Assembly (NCBI GenBank): GCA_947442255.1
Contig: CANEVO010000074.1
Span: 1 to 13,819 of the forward strand
Direction of reading: 5' to 3'
Source of the DNA: Opitutia bacterium
GTDB lineage: Bacteria; Verrucomicrobiota; Verrucomicrobiae; Opitutales; Opitutaceae
Length of the DNA stretch: 13,819 bases
The position numbers and the translations under genes were made by a program. Shown piece by piece: positions 1 to 6,096 of the stretch. Each line of letters begins with the position of its first letter. Position 1 is the first letter of the stretch. The notes under the pieces were generated by a model. It was given only the letters and a program-made list of their open reading frames with translations, had not been told where the DNA came from and did not search any database.

Positions 1-404
1 GCCAAGCCGGCTTCACCCGCGGGCGTGCCACCCGGCAGAGTCGCGAGATTCGGCGTACCACCGTTCGCCGAGGAACTCGTTCCCGGCTGCAGGAGGGCAT
101 AGTCGCGCGCGGTCATCCAACCGGCCAGAAATGGCGCCAGCGGATTTGGGACCGATTCGACTCCTCTTTTCTCATTCTCCGGCGCAGGCGTCTTCTTCCC
201 GGGTACGAGGTTGAATTCTCGCTTCTCCGCAACGCTTTCCTTTTCCAGCCAGGTCTCCAACTGCGCCGCTGGGATGGCCTTCAATGATTCGAAATCCCGC
301 TTGGCCGCCGAAATCGAATCGTCCACCGGTGCCGTGGCATCGGCCCTCATCGTGATCGTCGTGCCTCCGAGCAGGCCGATCGAAATGACGAGGAGGCCGC
401 GCAC
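1..404 (-). CDS. Hypothetical secreted protein, 3' end outside window
   Basis: An uninterrupted reading frame runs from a GTG at 404 to the left edge of the window with no stop, so the C-terminus is missing. The N-terminus reads MRGLLVISIGLLGG and then reaches an Ala-Asp-Ala near residue 23, which looks like a Sec signal peptide with a signal peptidase I site. The visible mature part is hydrophilic and rich in Ala, Pro, Gly, Thr and Ser, with no motif I recognise. In-frame TTG (413) and CTG (428) are alternative starts; none has a clear Shine-Dalgarno. GTG is preferred because it puts an Arg directly before the hydrophobic core. It lies just downstream of the pilT remnant on the same strand, so it probably once shared its transcript. 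Function unknown; being a real gene is supported only by the open frame and the signal peptide. Confidence 0.5.
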   Translation of the reverse strand, partial: MRGLLVISIGLLGGTTITMRADATAPVDDSISAAKRDFESLKAIPAAQLETWLEKESVAEKREFNLVPGKKTPAPENEKRGVESVPNPLAPFLAGWMTARDYALLQPGTSSSANGGTPNLATLPGGTPAGEAGL

Positions 405-424
405 GAAAAACAACCGGGGTTGAA

Positions 425-1445
425 TCAGGACTTAATGAAGATGCCATTGAGGTTCATCTCCAACTGCTGCGGGTTCGGCGAGAACTTCAGGCCGTCCGAC
501 TTGCTGATGCGGCCGGCGTTGATCAGCCGGTAGATGTCCTTGATAAACGAGAAACTCGCCGATTCGCTGCTGCTCTCGAGGATGCTTTGGATTTTCTCGT
601 TCTGGCCCTCGAGGATTAGATTCTTCATGGTCGCATCCGCAGTCAGGATCTCGTTCACGGGCTGGCGGCTGTTGCCCTCGATCGTCGGGATGAGCTTCTG
701 ACAGACGAAGCCCCGGAGCGAACCCGAGATCGCGCGGCGAGCCTGCACCACTTCCTCCGCCGGAAAAAAACTCGAAGAGTCGCGTCAATGATTGGGCCAC
801 GGTCGCGGCGTGCATCGTCGAGAAGACCAGGTGACCCGTCTCGGCCGCGGAAATCGCAGTCTCGACGGCCTTGATCGCCAATTCGAAGTTGGGCACGTCG
901 AGGCCGATTTCGCGCTACTGGAAAAGCGACTTGTCGTCCTGGAAGGTGTACTCGATCGGGTCCTCGATCGTGACGATGTGCTTGTCCTGATTCTGGTTCA
1001 CCCAGTTCATCATCGCCGCCATCGTCGAACTCTTGCCCGAACCCGTGGCGCCGCAGACGAGCAGAATCCCGTCCTTGGCCTGGACGAGCTTGATCAACCC
1101 GTCCGCCGTCGTTCCGAGTCCGAGTTGTTCGAAGTTCGGCACCGTACTCTTGATGTGCCGCATGACGATGCTCACGCGCCCGCGCTGGGGAAAGGCATTC
1201 ACGCAAAAGCGCCCGATGCCCTCGAATAAGTAGGCAAAGTTGACCTGCCCCTCGTCATTCTAGTGCGCCTTGAAAACCCGCGGCACGTTCTCGTCGACGA
1301 AGGCCTGGGCCTCGGGACACGTGATGGGATCCATGTCAACCGGCTTCAGCTTGCCGGCGAGCCGCACGTAGCCGGGCTTGTTTGACTTGATGATTACGTC
1401 GCTGACGCCGCTGTCGACAGCGAGCTTGAGCAGATCGTTGATCAT
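425..1445 (-). pseudogene. pilT: Decayed pilT (type IV pilus retraction ATPase)
   Basis: Pieces of a PilT-family twitching-motility ATPase occur in order. The N-terminal domain starts at ATG 1445 (MINDLLKLAVDSGVSDVIIK). The Walker A loop is GATGSGKSST, followed by the Asp box VTIEDPIEY, the His box AAETGHLVFSTMHA, and a C-terminal domain ending in GIFIKS at the TGA at 425-427. The frame is broken by a TAG at 1260-1262 and a TAG at 915-917. At about 863/864 the sequence jumps from AIKAV to ETAISAAETGH, so the segment of roughly 19 residues that in PilT carries Walker B (DVILxGEMRD) is absent. A run of seven A on the plus strand (764-770) shifts the frame by one. With four lesions, including loss of an essential ATPase motif, a functional product is very unlikely. 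Family assignment is firm; the size of the deletion is judged from the family consensus. Confidence 0.9.
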
Positions 1446-1550
1446 TTCGGTGGCGGCTGAGACGGCAGACTTGGGGGTCGCGGGTAGAAAAGCGTTGCGG
1501 ATTCCTTAATTCGCCCTGCTGTGTTGAGCAAGGCTTCATTGGTAAATTTC
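1446..1550. promoter_or_regulatory. Divergent intergenic region pilT remnant / dapA
   Basis: These 105 bases separate the pilT remnant (minus) from dapA (plus) and must hold the dapA promoter, plus whatever drove pilT. I could not identify convincing -35/-10 pairs, an operator, or a riboswitch fold such as a lysine riboswitch. A weak purine stretch (aagg at about 1530) lies too far from the dapA ATG to be a normal Shine-Dalgarno. Confidence 0.3.
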
Positions 1551-2435
1551 ATGAAACTCCGCCCGCTCACTGGCACGATCACCGCGCTCGCCACTCCCTT
1601 ACGCCAATCGCGGATTGCCTACGATGATTTGAAAAATCTCGTCGCGCACCAGATCAAGGGAGGCATCAACGGGCTCGTGCCGATGGGCACGACCGGCGAG
1701 TCACCCACCCTGAGCCACGAGGAACACATGGATGTGATCCGGTTCGTGATCGCGGAAGCCCGCGGCCGGGTCCCGGTCATTGCCGGCACCGGATCCAACT
1801 CGACGCATGAGGCGGTGGAGCTGACCCAACTCGCCCACGAGGCCGGGGCCGATGCGATGCTGCTGGTCGCGCCTTACTACAACAAGCCGAGTCAGGGAGG
1901 CCTGTTTCAGCATTTTGCCGCGATCGCCGAGGCGACGGACCGGCCGATCATTCTCTATTCGATTCCCGGCCGCTGTGGGGTGGAGATCAGCGTGCCCGTC
2001 ATCGCACGGCTGCGCGCCAAGTTTCCGCATGTCGCCTGGATCAAGGAAGCGGGCGGGAGCGTCGATCGGGTGGACCAAATTAAACAGGCGCTGGGCCGCG
2101 ACGTCACCGTGCTGAGCGGCGACGACTCCCTCACCCTGCCCTTCATGGCCGTGGGGGCCGAAGGCGTAATCAGCGTGGCATCGAATCTCTACGTCCGCGA
2201 GATTGCCAAGATGGTTCGATTGGCGCTCGCCAACGATTTCACCGCCGCTGGCCGGATCCACCGTCGGCTGTATCCGGCTTTCAAGACGCTGTTCATTGAA
2301 CCCAATCCCGTACCGATCAAGGTCGCCCTCGTGCGCGCCGGCATCATCGGTTCGGCCGAGGTCCGGCTCCCCCTCTGCGGGATGAGCGCAGCCAGTACGA
2401 AGGCGCTCGAGCTGGTTCTTGCCCAACTCGACTGA
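1551..2435 (+). CDS. dapA: 4-hydroxy-tetrahydrodipicolinate synthase
   Basis: DapA condenses pyruvate with aspartate semialdehyde, the first committed step toward diaminopimelate and lysine, in the cytoplasm. The 294-residue product is normal length for the family. Visible signatures are the GTTGES motif with Thr47-Thr48, the proton-relay and carboxylate-binding residues Tyr136 and Arg141 in YSIPGRCG, and the Schiff-base lysine Lys165 in WIKEAGG. The frame is open to a GTG at 1521, but ATG at 1551 (MKLRPLTGTITALATP) matches where DapA proteins begin, so it is chosen. The start has no good Shine-Dalgarno. dapB follows after 8 bases, so the two are almost certainly co-transcribed. No truncation or missing catalytic residue is seen. 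Related class I aldolases such as NanA share the fold, but the dapB neighbour makes dapA the best call. Confidence 0.95.
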   Translation: MKLRPLTGTITALATPLRQSRIAYDDLKNLVAHQIKGGINGLVPMGTTGESPTLSHEEHMDVIRFVIAEARGRVPVIAGTGSNSTHEAVELTQLAHEAGADAMLLVAPYYNKPSQGGLFQHFAAIAEATDRPIILYSIPGRCGVEISVPVIARLRAKFPHVAWIKEAGGSVDRVDQIKQALGRDVTVLSGDDSLTLPFMAVGAEGVISVASNLYVREIAKMVRLALANDFTAAGRIHRRLYPAFKTLFIEPNPVPIKVALVRAGIIGSAEVRLPLCGMSAASTKALELVLAQLD

Positions 2436-2443
2436 AGCGCGCG

Positions 2444-3175
2444 ATGTCTCTCACAATTGCGATCAATGGCGCCAAGGGCCGGATGGGCCAGGCACTGACG
2501 GTGGCAGCCCGCGAGCTTTCACTAAACGTCGGAGCGTCCACCGACGCGGGCGATGATCTCGCAGCCGGCCTCGCGCGCTGCGACGTCGTCGTCGACTTCA
2601 GCGCTTCCGGCGGCACCAGGGCCCTACTCGAGACGGCGGTCGCCCAGCGGAAGGCCGTGGTACTCGGCACGACGGGACACGGCGCCGACGAGAAGAAGGC
2701 GCTGCTCGATCTTGCCGCGCGGGTGCCGTGCGTCTGGGCGGGCAATTTCTCGATCGGCGTCAACCTGCTCTTTGCCCTCACTCGCCGCGCCGCCGCGGTG
2801 CTCGGGTCGGACTACGATGCCGAGGTGGTCGAGATGCATCATCGCTTCAAGAAGGATGCCCCGAGCGGCACCGCCGCGCGCCTGCTGGAAATCATTCTCG
2901 AGGAACGGAAGCTCAACGCCGACGCGCTGCGTCATGGTCGCGAGGGCCTCACCGGCGAGCGCACCTCCAGTGAGGTCGGGGTCCATGCCTTGCGGGGCGG
3001 CGATGTCGTTGGGGACCACACGGTCATTTTCGCCGCTCTCGGCGAACGGATCGAACTCACCCACAAGGCGAGCGACCGCGGCATCTTCGCCCGCGGCGCC
3101 CTCCGGGCCGCCCAGTGGGTCGTCGGACAGCCCCCAGGCGTGTACGACATGCAGGACGTAATCGGCTTGAAATAA
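2444..3175 (+). CDS. dapB: 4-hydroxy-tetrahydrodipicolinate reductase
   Basis: DapB reduces the DapA product with NAD(P)H, the second step of diaminopimelate synthesis. The N-terminal Rossmann fold shows INGAKGRMG (residues 7-15) as the dinucleotide-binding glycine loop, and VVDFS and GTTG as further nucleotide-domain motifs. The catalytic block EMHHRFKKDAPSGTA contains the His132-His133 pair and Lys136 used in catalysis and substrate binding. The C-terminus carries the late conserved AASDRGIFARGA-like segment. At 243 residues it is somewhat shorter than the approximately 270-residue E. coli enzyme, because of a compact stretch after the first beta strand; this is common and not damage. It starts 8 bases after the dapA stop, consistent with one operon. 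ruvA follows after 61 bases with no terminator visible between them. Confidence 0.95.
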   Translation: MSLTIAINGAKGRMGQALTVAARELSLNVGASTDAGDDLAAGLARCDVVVDFSASGGTRALLETAVAQRKAVVLGTTGHGADEKKALLDLAARVPCVWAGNFSIGVNLLFALTRRAAAVLGSDYDAEVVEMHHRFKKDAPSGTAARLLEIILEERKLNADALRHGREGLTGERTSSEVGVHALRGGDVVGDHTVIFAALGERIELTHKASDRGIFARGALRAAQWVVGQPPGVYDMQDVIGLK

Positions 3176-3236
3176 CACGTGCTCCGGCGGCGGTTTTCTC
3201 CTCGCGCCGTGCCGACCCGTCGCTGCAACTTCGAAC

Positions 3237-3839
3237 GTGATTACCTCCATCCAGGGCCTGCTGACCTCGGCGACGCCGCTGCGGGCGGTGATTGAACTGA
3301 ACGGCTTCGGTTATGAAGTGAACATCCCGGTCACCACCGCGGAGAAGCTGCCCAAGCCGGAGGCCGTCGTGAAGCTGCACACGCACGTGATCTATCGGGA
3401 GGACGCGCAAACGCTCTATGGTTTCGCTAGTCCGGCGGAGCGCGATTTCTTCCGCCTGATGATCGAGCACGTCACCGGCGTGGGCCCGAAAATGGCGCTG
3501 ACGATCATGAGCCGGCTGTCGCTGCCGTTGCTCGAAAGCGCGATCCGCCTCGGCGACATCGCGCTGCTCGCGAAATGTCCCGGCATCGGGAAGAAGACGG
3601 CTGAGCGCTTGATCGTCGAGCTGAAGTCCAAGGTCGGTGGCGAGGCGGGAACATCGAGCCTGGGCACGGGCGGGCCTGCGGCCGCCGGCAGCGGCAACAG
3701 CGCCACCCGTGACGCCGTCGCCGCCCTGACGGCGTTGGGCTACAAGACTGTGGACGCCGATGAGGCGGTGCGCCGTGCGGCCTTGGCCCTCGGGGCCGGC
3801 GCCTCCACCGAGGCCCTGATCAAGCGGGCGCTCAGCTAA
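3237..3839 (+). CDS. ruvA: Holliday junction branch migration protein RuvA
   Basis: RuvA binds four-way DNA junctions as a tetramer and recruits the RuvB helicase motor for branch migration in recombination repair. The 200-residue product has the three expected parts. The N-terminal OB-fold domain (MITSIQG to about residue 62) includes the conserved GFGYEV and QTLYGF segments. The helix-hairpin-helix domain has two copies, HVTGVGPKMAL (residues 78-88) and CPGIGKKTAERL (114-125). A Gly/Ala/Ser-rich linker leads to the C-terminal RuvB-binding domain ending in ALIKRALS. The start is a GTG without a clear Shine-Dalgarno, chosen because RuvA proteins begin exactly there. ruvB and ruvC are not in this window. 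Position behind dapAB suggests read-through transcription, but a separate promoter in the 61-base gap cannot be excluded. Confidence 0.95.
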   Translation: MITSIQGLLTSATPLRAVIELNGFGYEVNIPVTTAEKLPKPEAVVKLHTHVIYREDAQTLYGFASPAERDFFRLMIEHVTGVGPKMALTIMSRLSLPLLESAIRLGDIALLAKCPGIGKKTAERLIVELKSKVGGEAGTSSLGTGGPAAAGSGNSATRDAVAALTALGYKTVDADEAVRRAALALGAGASTEALIKRALS

Positions 3840-3843
3840 ATAA

Positions 3844-3867
3844 AAAGCTGGTCGAAGGACTGGCTTT
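3844..3867. terminator. Bidirectional hairpin terminator between convergent genes
   Basis: AAAGCTGGTC and GACTGGCTTT pair over ten positions (two are G-U) around a four-base loop GAAG. On the minus strand the stem is followed by TTTTTATTTA, a good U tract. On the plus strand the tail is the weaker TTTGTT. It sits 4 bases after the ruvA stop and 27 bases after the stop of the minus-strand anti-sigma gene, as expected for a shared terminator of convergent operons. Confidence 0.7.
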
Positions 3868-3894
3868 GTTCGTCGGTCCGATTTGCGACTGGGT

Positions 3895-4578
3895 TTACTT
3901 GCTGAACCGAAACGAAACCCATTCGGCGTCTGCCTGGTCCGTCAGAGGCCGGCCATAAACCCGGGTGCCGGATTCCAGCGTCGCGGCGGGAGGCAAGTTT
4001 TCAAAGCGAAGGGACTCCGCCGGCAGCCGCTGCGGGAGTGGCGAAAGCTGTACCGTGCGCATCCAGTCGAAACGCTTGTCCGTCTGTTGGACCGCAGCGG
4101 CGAGCAGGGCATCGGCTGGCGCGCGTCCGCTCAACAGGAGCGAATTGCGGACCGTGGCGACCGACGAGACCGGCAGGTTGACGGCGTGCACGAGGCCGGG
4201 CGCCGCCGGGGCGACAACCGGTTCGAGGCGGGCAATCGGGGCGGCCTCCGACGTTCTGAAATCGCGATTCCGCAGGCCGAAGATTACCGCGAGACAGGCC
4301 GCCGCGGCGAGCCCTCCAATCGCCCCGAAGCGGCCCATCGCCGCCGACCGTCGCGGGACGGGTTCGAAGGCCACGATCTTCCGATTCGCGGGATCGGCTG
4401 CCGTCGGGAATTCCGTGGTGAACAGCTTGCACGCCTTCTGCAGGCGGCAGTATTGCTGGTACGTCTGGCGGCGGACAGGGTGGGCCAGCACCTCGGCCTC
4501 GAGACGCGCGGCGTCAGCCGGCGAGATCTCGTGGTCGATGTACAGGTTGAGCAGTTCGATAAACTCCGAGTCTTTCAT
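3895..4578 (-). CDS. Putative membrane-anchored anti-sigma factor
   Basis: This 227-residue protein starts with an acidic N-terminal region (MKDSEFIELLNLYIDHEIS) typical of anti-sigma domains that clamp ECF sigma factors. A single transmembrane helix follows at about residues 82-102 (GRFGAIGGLAAAACLAVIFGL), and the rest is a roughly 125-residue Ala/Pro-rich domain predicted outside the membrane. Its ATG overlaps the sigma factor stop (ATGA), so the two are translationally coupled, the usual sigma/anti-sigma arrangement. It does not show the canonical zinc anti-sigma motif His-x3-Cys-x2-Cys: His33 is followed only by Cys44 and Cys50, widely spaced. Any anti-sigma activity would therefore be zinc-independent. 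The function is inferred mainly from context and topology; I recognise no named family in the C-terminal part. Confidence 0.65.
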   Translation of the reverse strand: MKDSEFIELLNLYIDHEISPADAARLEAEVLAHPVRRQTYQQYCRLQKACKLFTTEFPTAADPANRKIVAFEPVPRRSAAMGRFGAIGGLAAAACLAVIFGLRNRDFRTSEAAPIARLEPVVAPAAPGLVHAVNLPVSSVATVRNSLLLSGRAPADALLAAAVQQTDKRFDWMRTVQLSPLPQRLPAESLRFENLPPAATLESGTRVYGRPLTDQADAEWVSFRFSK

Positions 4579-5321
4579 TTGAAGTCCTCACCGAGCTTGG
4601 AGCGGAGGCTTTCGCGCGCGCGGGCAATTCGGCTTTTCACGGTTCCCACGGAAATGCCGAGGATGGCAGCGATTTCTTCGTAGGACATGTTCTTGACGTT
4701 GCGCAACACGAGAATCTCGCGGTGCTTGGAAGAGAGGCGGTCCATCCCCTTGCCGATGCGTTCGACAAATTCCTGCGTGACTGTGATGTCGTCCGGCGAC
4801 TCCACTTCAGCAGGGATCACGTCGCTGAGAGTCAGATCGTTCGCCTGGCCGATGGGCGCATCGAGTGACACGGACTTGTCGCGCTTCCGTCGCCACCAAT
4901 ACCAGTACCGATTGCGCGCGAGGTTGGTCGCGATCTGGTAAAGCCAGGTGGAGAAGGCGGAATCGCCGCGAAAATTGGCGAGCCCGCGATGGGCGCGAAT
5001 GAAGGCGTCCTGTGTGACTTCCTCCGCGTCCTGCTGATTGCGGAGTAACTGGTGCACCATCGAGTAGATCCGATCCCAGTATCTCGACACCATCTCGTTG
5101 AACGCCGCCTGATCACCGTTCTTGAAACGGTCAACCAGCAGGCGATCGAAGGCAACTTCTTGAGCTTTGGCAGACATGCGGTCTGCTTCGCTCTGATGGG
5201 TATATTTTTGAATTGTTCCCAATATCTGAACCGGCAGATTGGCAGTCGACGCGACGCGGGTCAACTGCGTCGCATGCACGGGGGGAGAAACATCTTGCAA
5301 ACTCATAGCGCGAAAACCCAT
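4575..5321 (-). CDS. ECF (RpoE-like) RNA polymerase sigma factor
   Basis: The protein has the two domains of an extracytoplasmic-function sigma factor. Sigma-2 spans AAFNEMVSRYWDRIY through QDAEEVTQDAFIRAHRGL to FSTWLYQIATNLARNRYW and binds the -10 element and core polymerase. Sigma-4 carries LSSKHREILVLRNVKNMSYEEIA and the helix-turn-helix ISVGTVKSRIARARE, which reads the -35. The long start (ATG 5321, 248 residues) is backed by a GAGGGTG Shine-Dalgarno. An in-frame ATG at 5177 (MSAKAQEVAF) gives a 200-residue protein of ordinary ECF length and sits just after an ECF-type promoter match, so both forms are possible. The 48-residue extension has no motif. The putative anti-sigma gene overlaps the stop. 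Likely role: envelope or stress regulation, which is an inference from the family; the targets are unknown. Confidence 0.93.
   Translation of the reverse strand: MGFRAMSLQDVSPPVHATQLTRVASTANLPVQILGTIQKYTHQSEADRMSAKAQEVAFDRLLVDRFKNGDQAAFNEMVSRYWDRIYSMVHQLLRNQQDAEEVTQDAFIRAHRGLANFRGDSAFSTWLYQIATNLARNRYWYWWRRKRDKSVSLDAPIGQANDLTLSDVIPAEVESPDDITVTQEFVERIGKGMDRLSSKHREILVLRNVKNMSYEEIAAILGISVGTVKSRIARARESLRSKLGEDFK
5192..5219 (-). promoter_or_regulatory. Candidate ECF-sigma autoregulatory promoter
   Basis: Reading the minus strand, GGAACAA (5219-5213) is followed after 16 bases by TCAGA (5196-5192). This closely resembles the RpoE-class consensus GGAACTT-N16-TCTGA. The -10 ends 14 bases before the in-frame ATG at 5177, leaving a short leader of about 8 bases. 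The elements lie within the codons of the longer predicted sigma protein. ECF sigma factors commonly transcribe their own operon, which supports the reading; the match was found by eye. Confidence 0.5.
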
Positions 5322-5325
5322 TTTT

Positions 5326-5332
5326 CACCCTC
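5326..5332 (-). promoter_or_regulatory. Shine-Dalgarno of the long sigma-factor start
   Basis: GAGGGTG lies 4 bases upstream of the ATG at 5321. It is the best ribosome-binding match among the possible sigma factor starts and is the main support for the 248-residue version. It falls only 10 bases from the 5' end of the divergently oriented tRNA-Lys gene. Confidence 0.5.
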
Positions 5333-5341
5333 TTCGGTCGG

Positions 5342-5416
5342 GGGTCGATAGCTCAATGGTAGAGCAGCGTCCTTTTAAGTCGTTGGTTGAGGGTTCGAAT
5401 CCCTCTCGACCCACCA
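5342..5416 (+). tRNA. tRNA-Lys (anticodon UUU)
   Basis: A full cloverleaf can be drawn. The 7-bp acceptor stem GGGTCGA/TCGACCC is perfect. The D arm is GCTC-AATGGTA-GAGC. The anticodon arm has loop CTTTTAA with anticodon TTT at 5374-5376, and the T arm is GAGGG-TTCGAAT-CCCTC. The discriminator is A and the CCA end is encoded at 5414-5416. It decodes AAA and AAG lysine codons. One irregularity is a T-T mismatch in the anticodon stem (5370 against 5380), and the first pair of that stem is G-T. The nearest upstream promoter-like sequence is a TTGCAA at 5295-5300 with a poor -10, inside the divergent sigma gene. Confidence 0.93.
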
Positions 5417-5443
5417 TCCATCTCCTTTCCTTAACTCCAGCCC

Positions 5444-6040
5444 ATGAAGCGTCTCGTCATCATCGAAGATTAAACCGCCATCCGAGAGATGCTGGTTGAA
5501 ATCCTGCGGCTGGACGCCAACTACCAACTCGTCGGCGAGGCAGGCGATGGCCAGAGCGCCGTCCAACTCTGACTCGAGGCGAAGCTTTCAGGCCTCAACG
5601 GCTTGGATATTCTCCGCCGCATCAGTAAGAAACTCCCCCAAATGCGCGTCCTAGTCTTTTCCGGTCACGAAAACCCGGTGATGGTTTGTGAAATGCTGGA
5701 AGCCGGGACCCATGGTTTCGTCGAGAAACCGACAGGCTTGTTCGAGTTCAAGAAAGGACTCGAGACCGAGGCCGATGGCGGCACGTATTTCGGCCCCGTC
5801 TTGGCCAATCCAGCAACCAGCAATGCCCCCGATTTTATCACCGATCGGGAGCGCGAGATTCTGCAACTCGTGGCCGAGAGCCACGGCACGAAAGAGATCG
5901 CGGCCAAGCTAGGCATCAGTGTAAAAAACGTCGACAACCACCGCACGAACTTGATGCGAAAGCTCAATCTGCACGATTTTGCCAGCCTCACCCGATACGC
6001 GTTGGAAGTCGGGCTGATCGAGCCGAAAAAGACCGTGTAA
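5444..6040 (+). pseudogene. Decayed LuxR/NarL-type response regulator
   Basis: From ATG 5444 the frame reads MKRLVIIED, the start of a receiver domain with its acidic pocket, then hits TAA at 5471-5473 and TGA at 5570-5572. After the second stop the sequence goes directly to LEAKLSGLNGLDILRR. In receivers about nine residues ending in the phosphoacceptor (VVxLD) should precede that segment, so the phosphorylation site is deleted or replaced by Glu. The rest of the receiver (MRVLVFSGHENP, AGTHGFVEK) and the DNA-binding GerE domain (LTDRE-like FITDREREILQLV, TKEIAAKLGISVKNVDNHRTNLMRKL) remain in frame to the TAA at 6038-6040. The inter-domain linker FGPVLANPATSN also looks shortened. Reinitiation at TTG 5603 could give a 145-residue fragment with the DNA-binding half, but nothing shows it is made. 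Confidence 0.85.
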
Positions 6041-6096
6041 TAACCTTGCCCGGCCAACTCCGTTTGCCGATAGGTTTGTCTTTCGCCTCCTCTCTT

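Noticed and set aside
764..770. Programmed frameshift at the homopolymer in pilT
   Set aside because: A slippery run of seven could allow slippage, but the frame is already stopped twice upstream and Walker B is missing. Mutation or sequencing error is simpler.
425..1445. Stop-codon recoding (amber suppression) to rescue pilT and the response regulator
   Set aside because: TAG, TAA and TGA all appear as internal stops across the two genes, and deletions and a frameshift are also present. The neighbouring genes end normally at TGA or TAA, so no single recoding explains it.
1446..1550. Lysine riboswitch upstream of dapA
   Set aside because: The gap to the dapA start is only 105 bases, shorter than a lysine riboswitch needs, and I saw no matching fold or terminator.
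3883..4683. 266-codon plus-strand frame opposite the anti-sigma gene
   Set aside because: Arg/Gly-rich shadow frame; the minus-strand reading has a membrane helix, an ATGA overlap with the sigma gene and a terminator.
5295..5323. Sigma-70 promoter TTGCAA-N17-CATTTT for tRNA-Lys
   Set aside because: The -35 is fair but the -10 matches only three of six positions; too weak to list as a feature.
5342..6040. tRNA-Lys as an integration site with a mobile element behind it
   Set aside because: No integrase, no repeated tRNA 3' end downstream, and the following sequence is a chromosomal-type response regulator remnant and pal.
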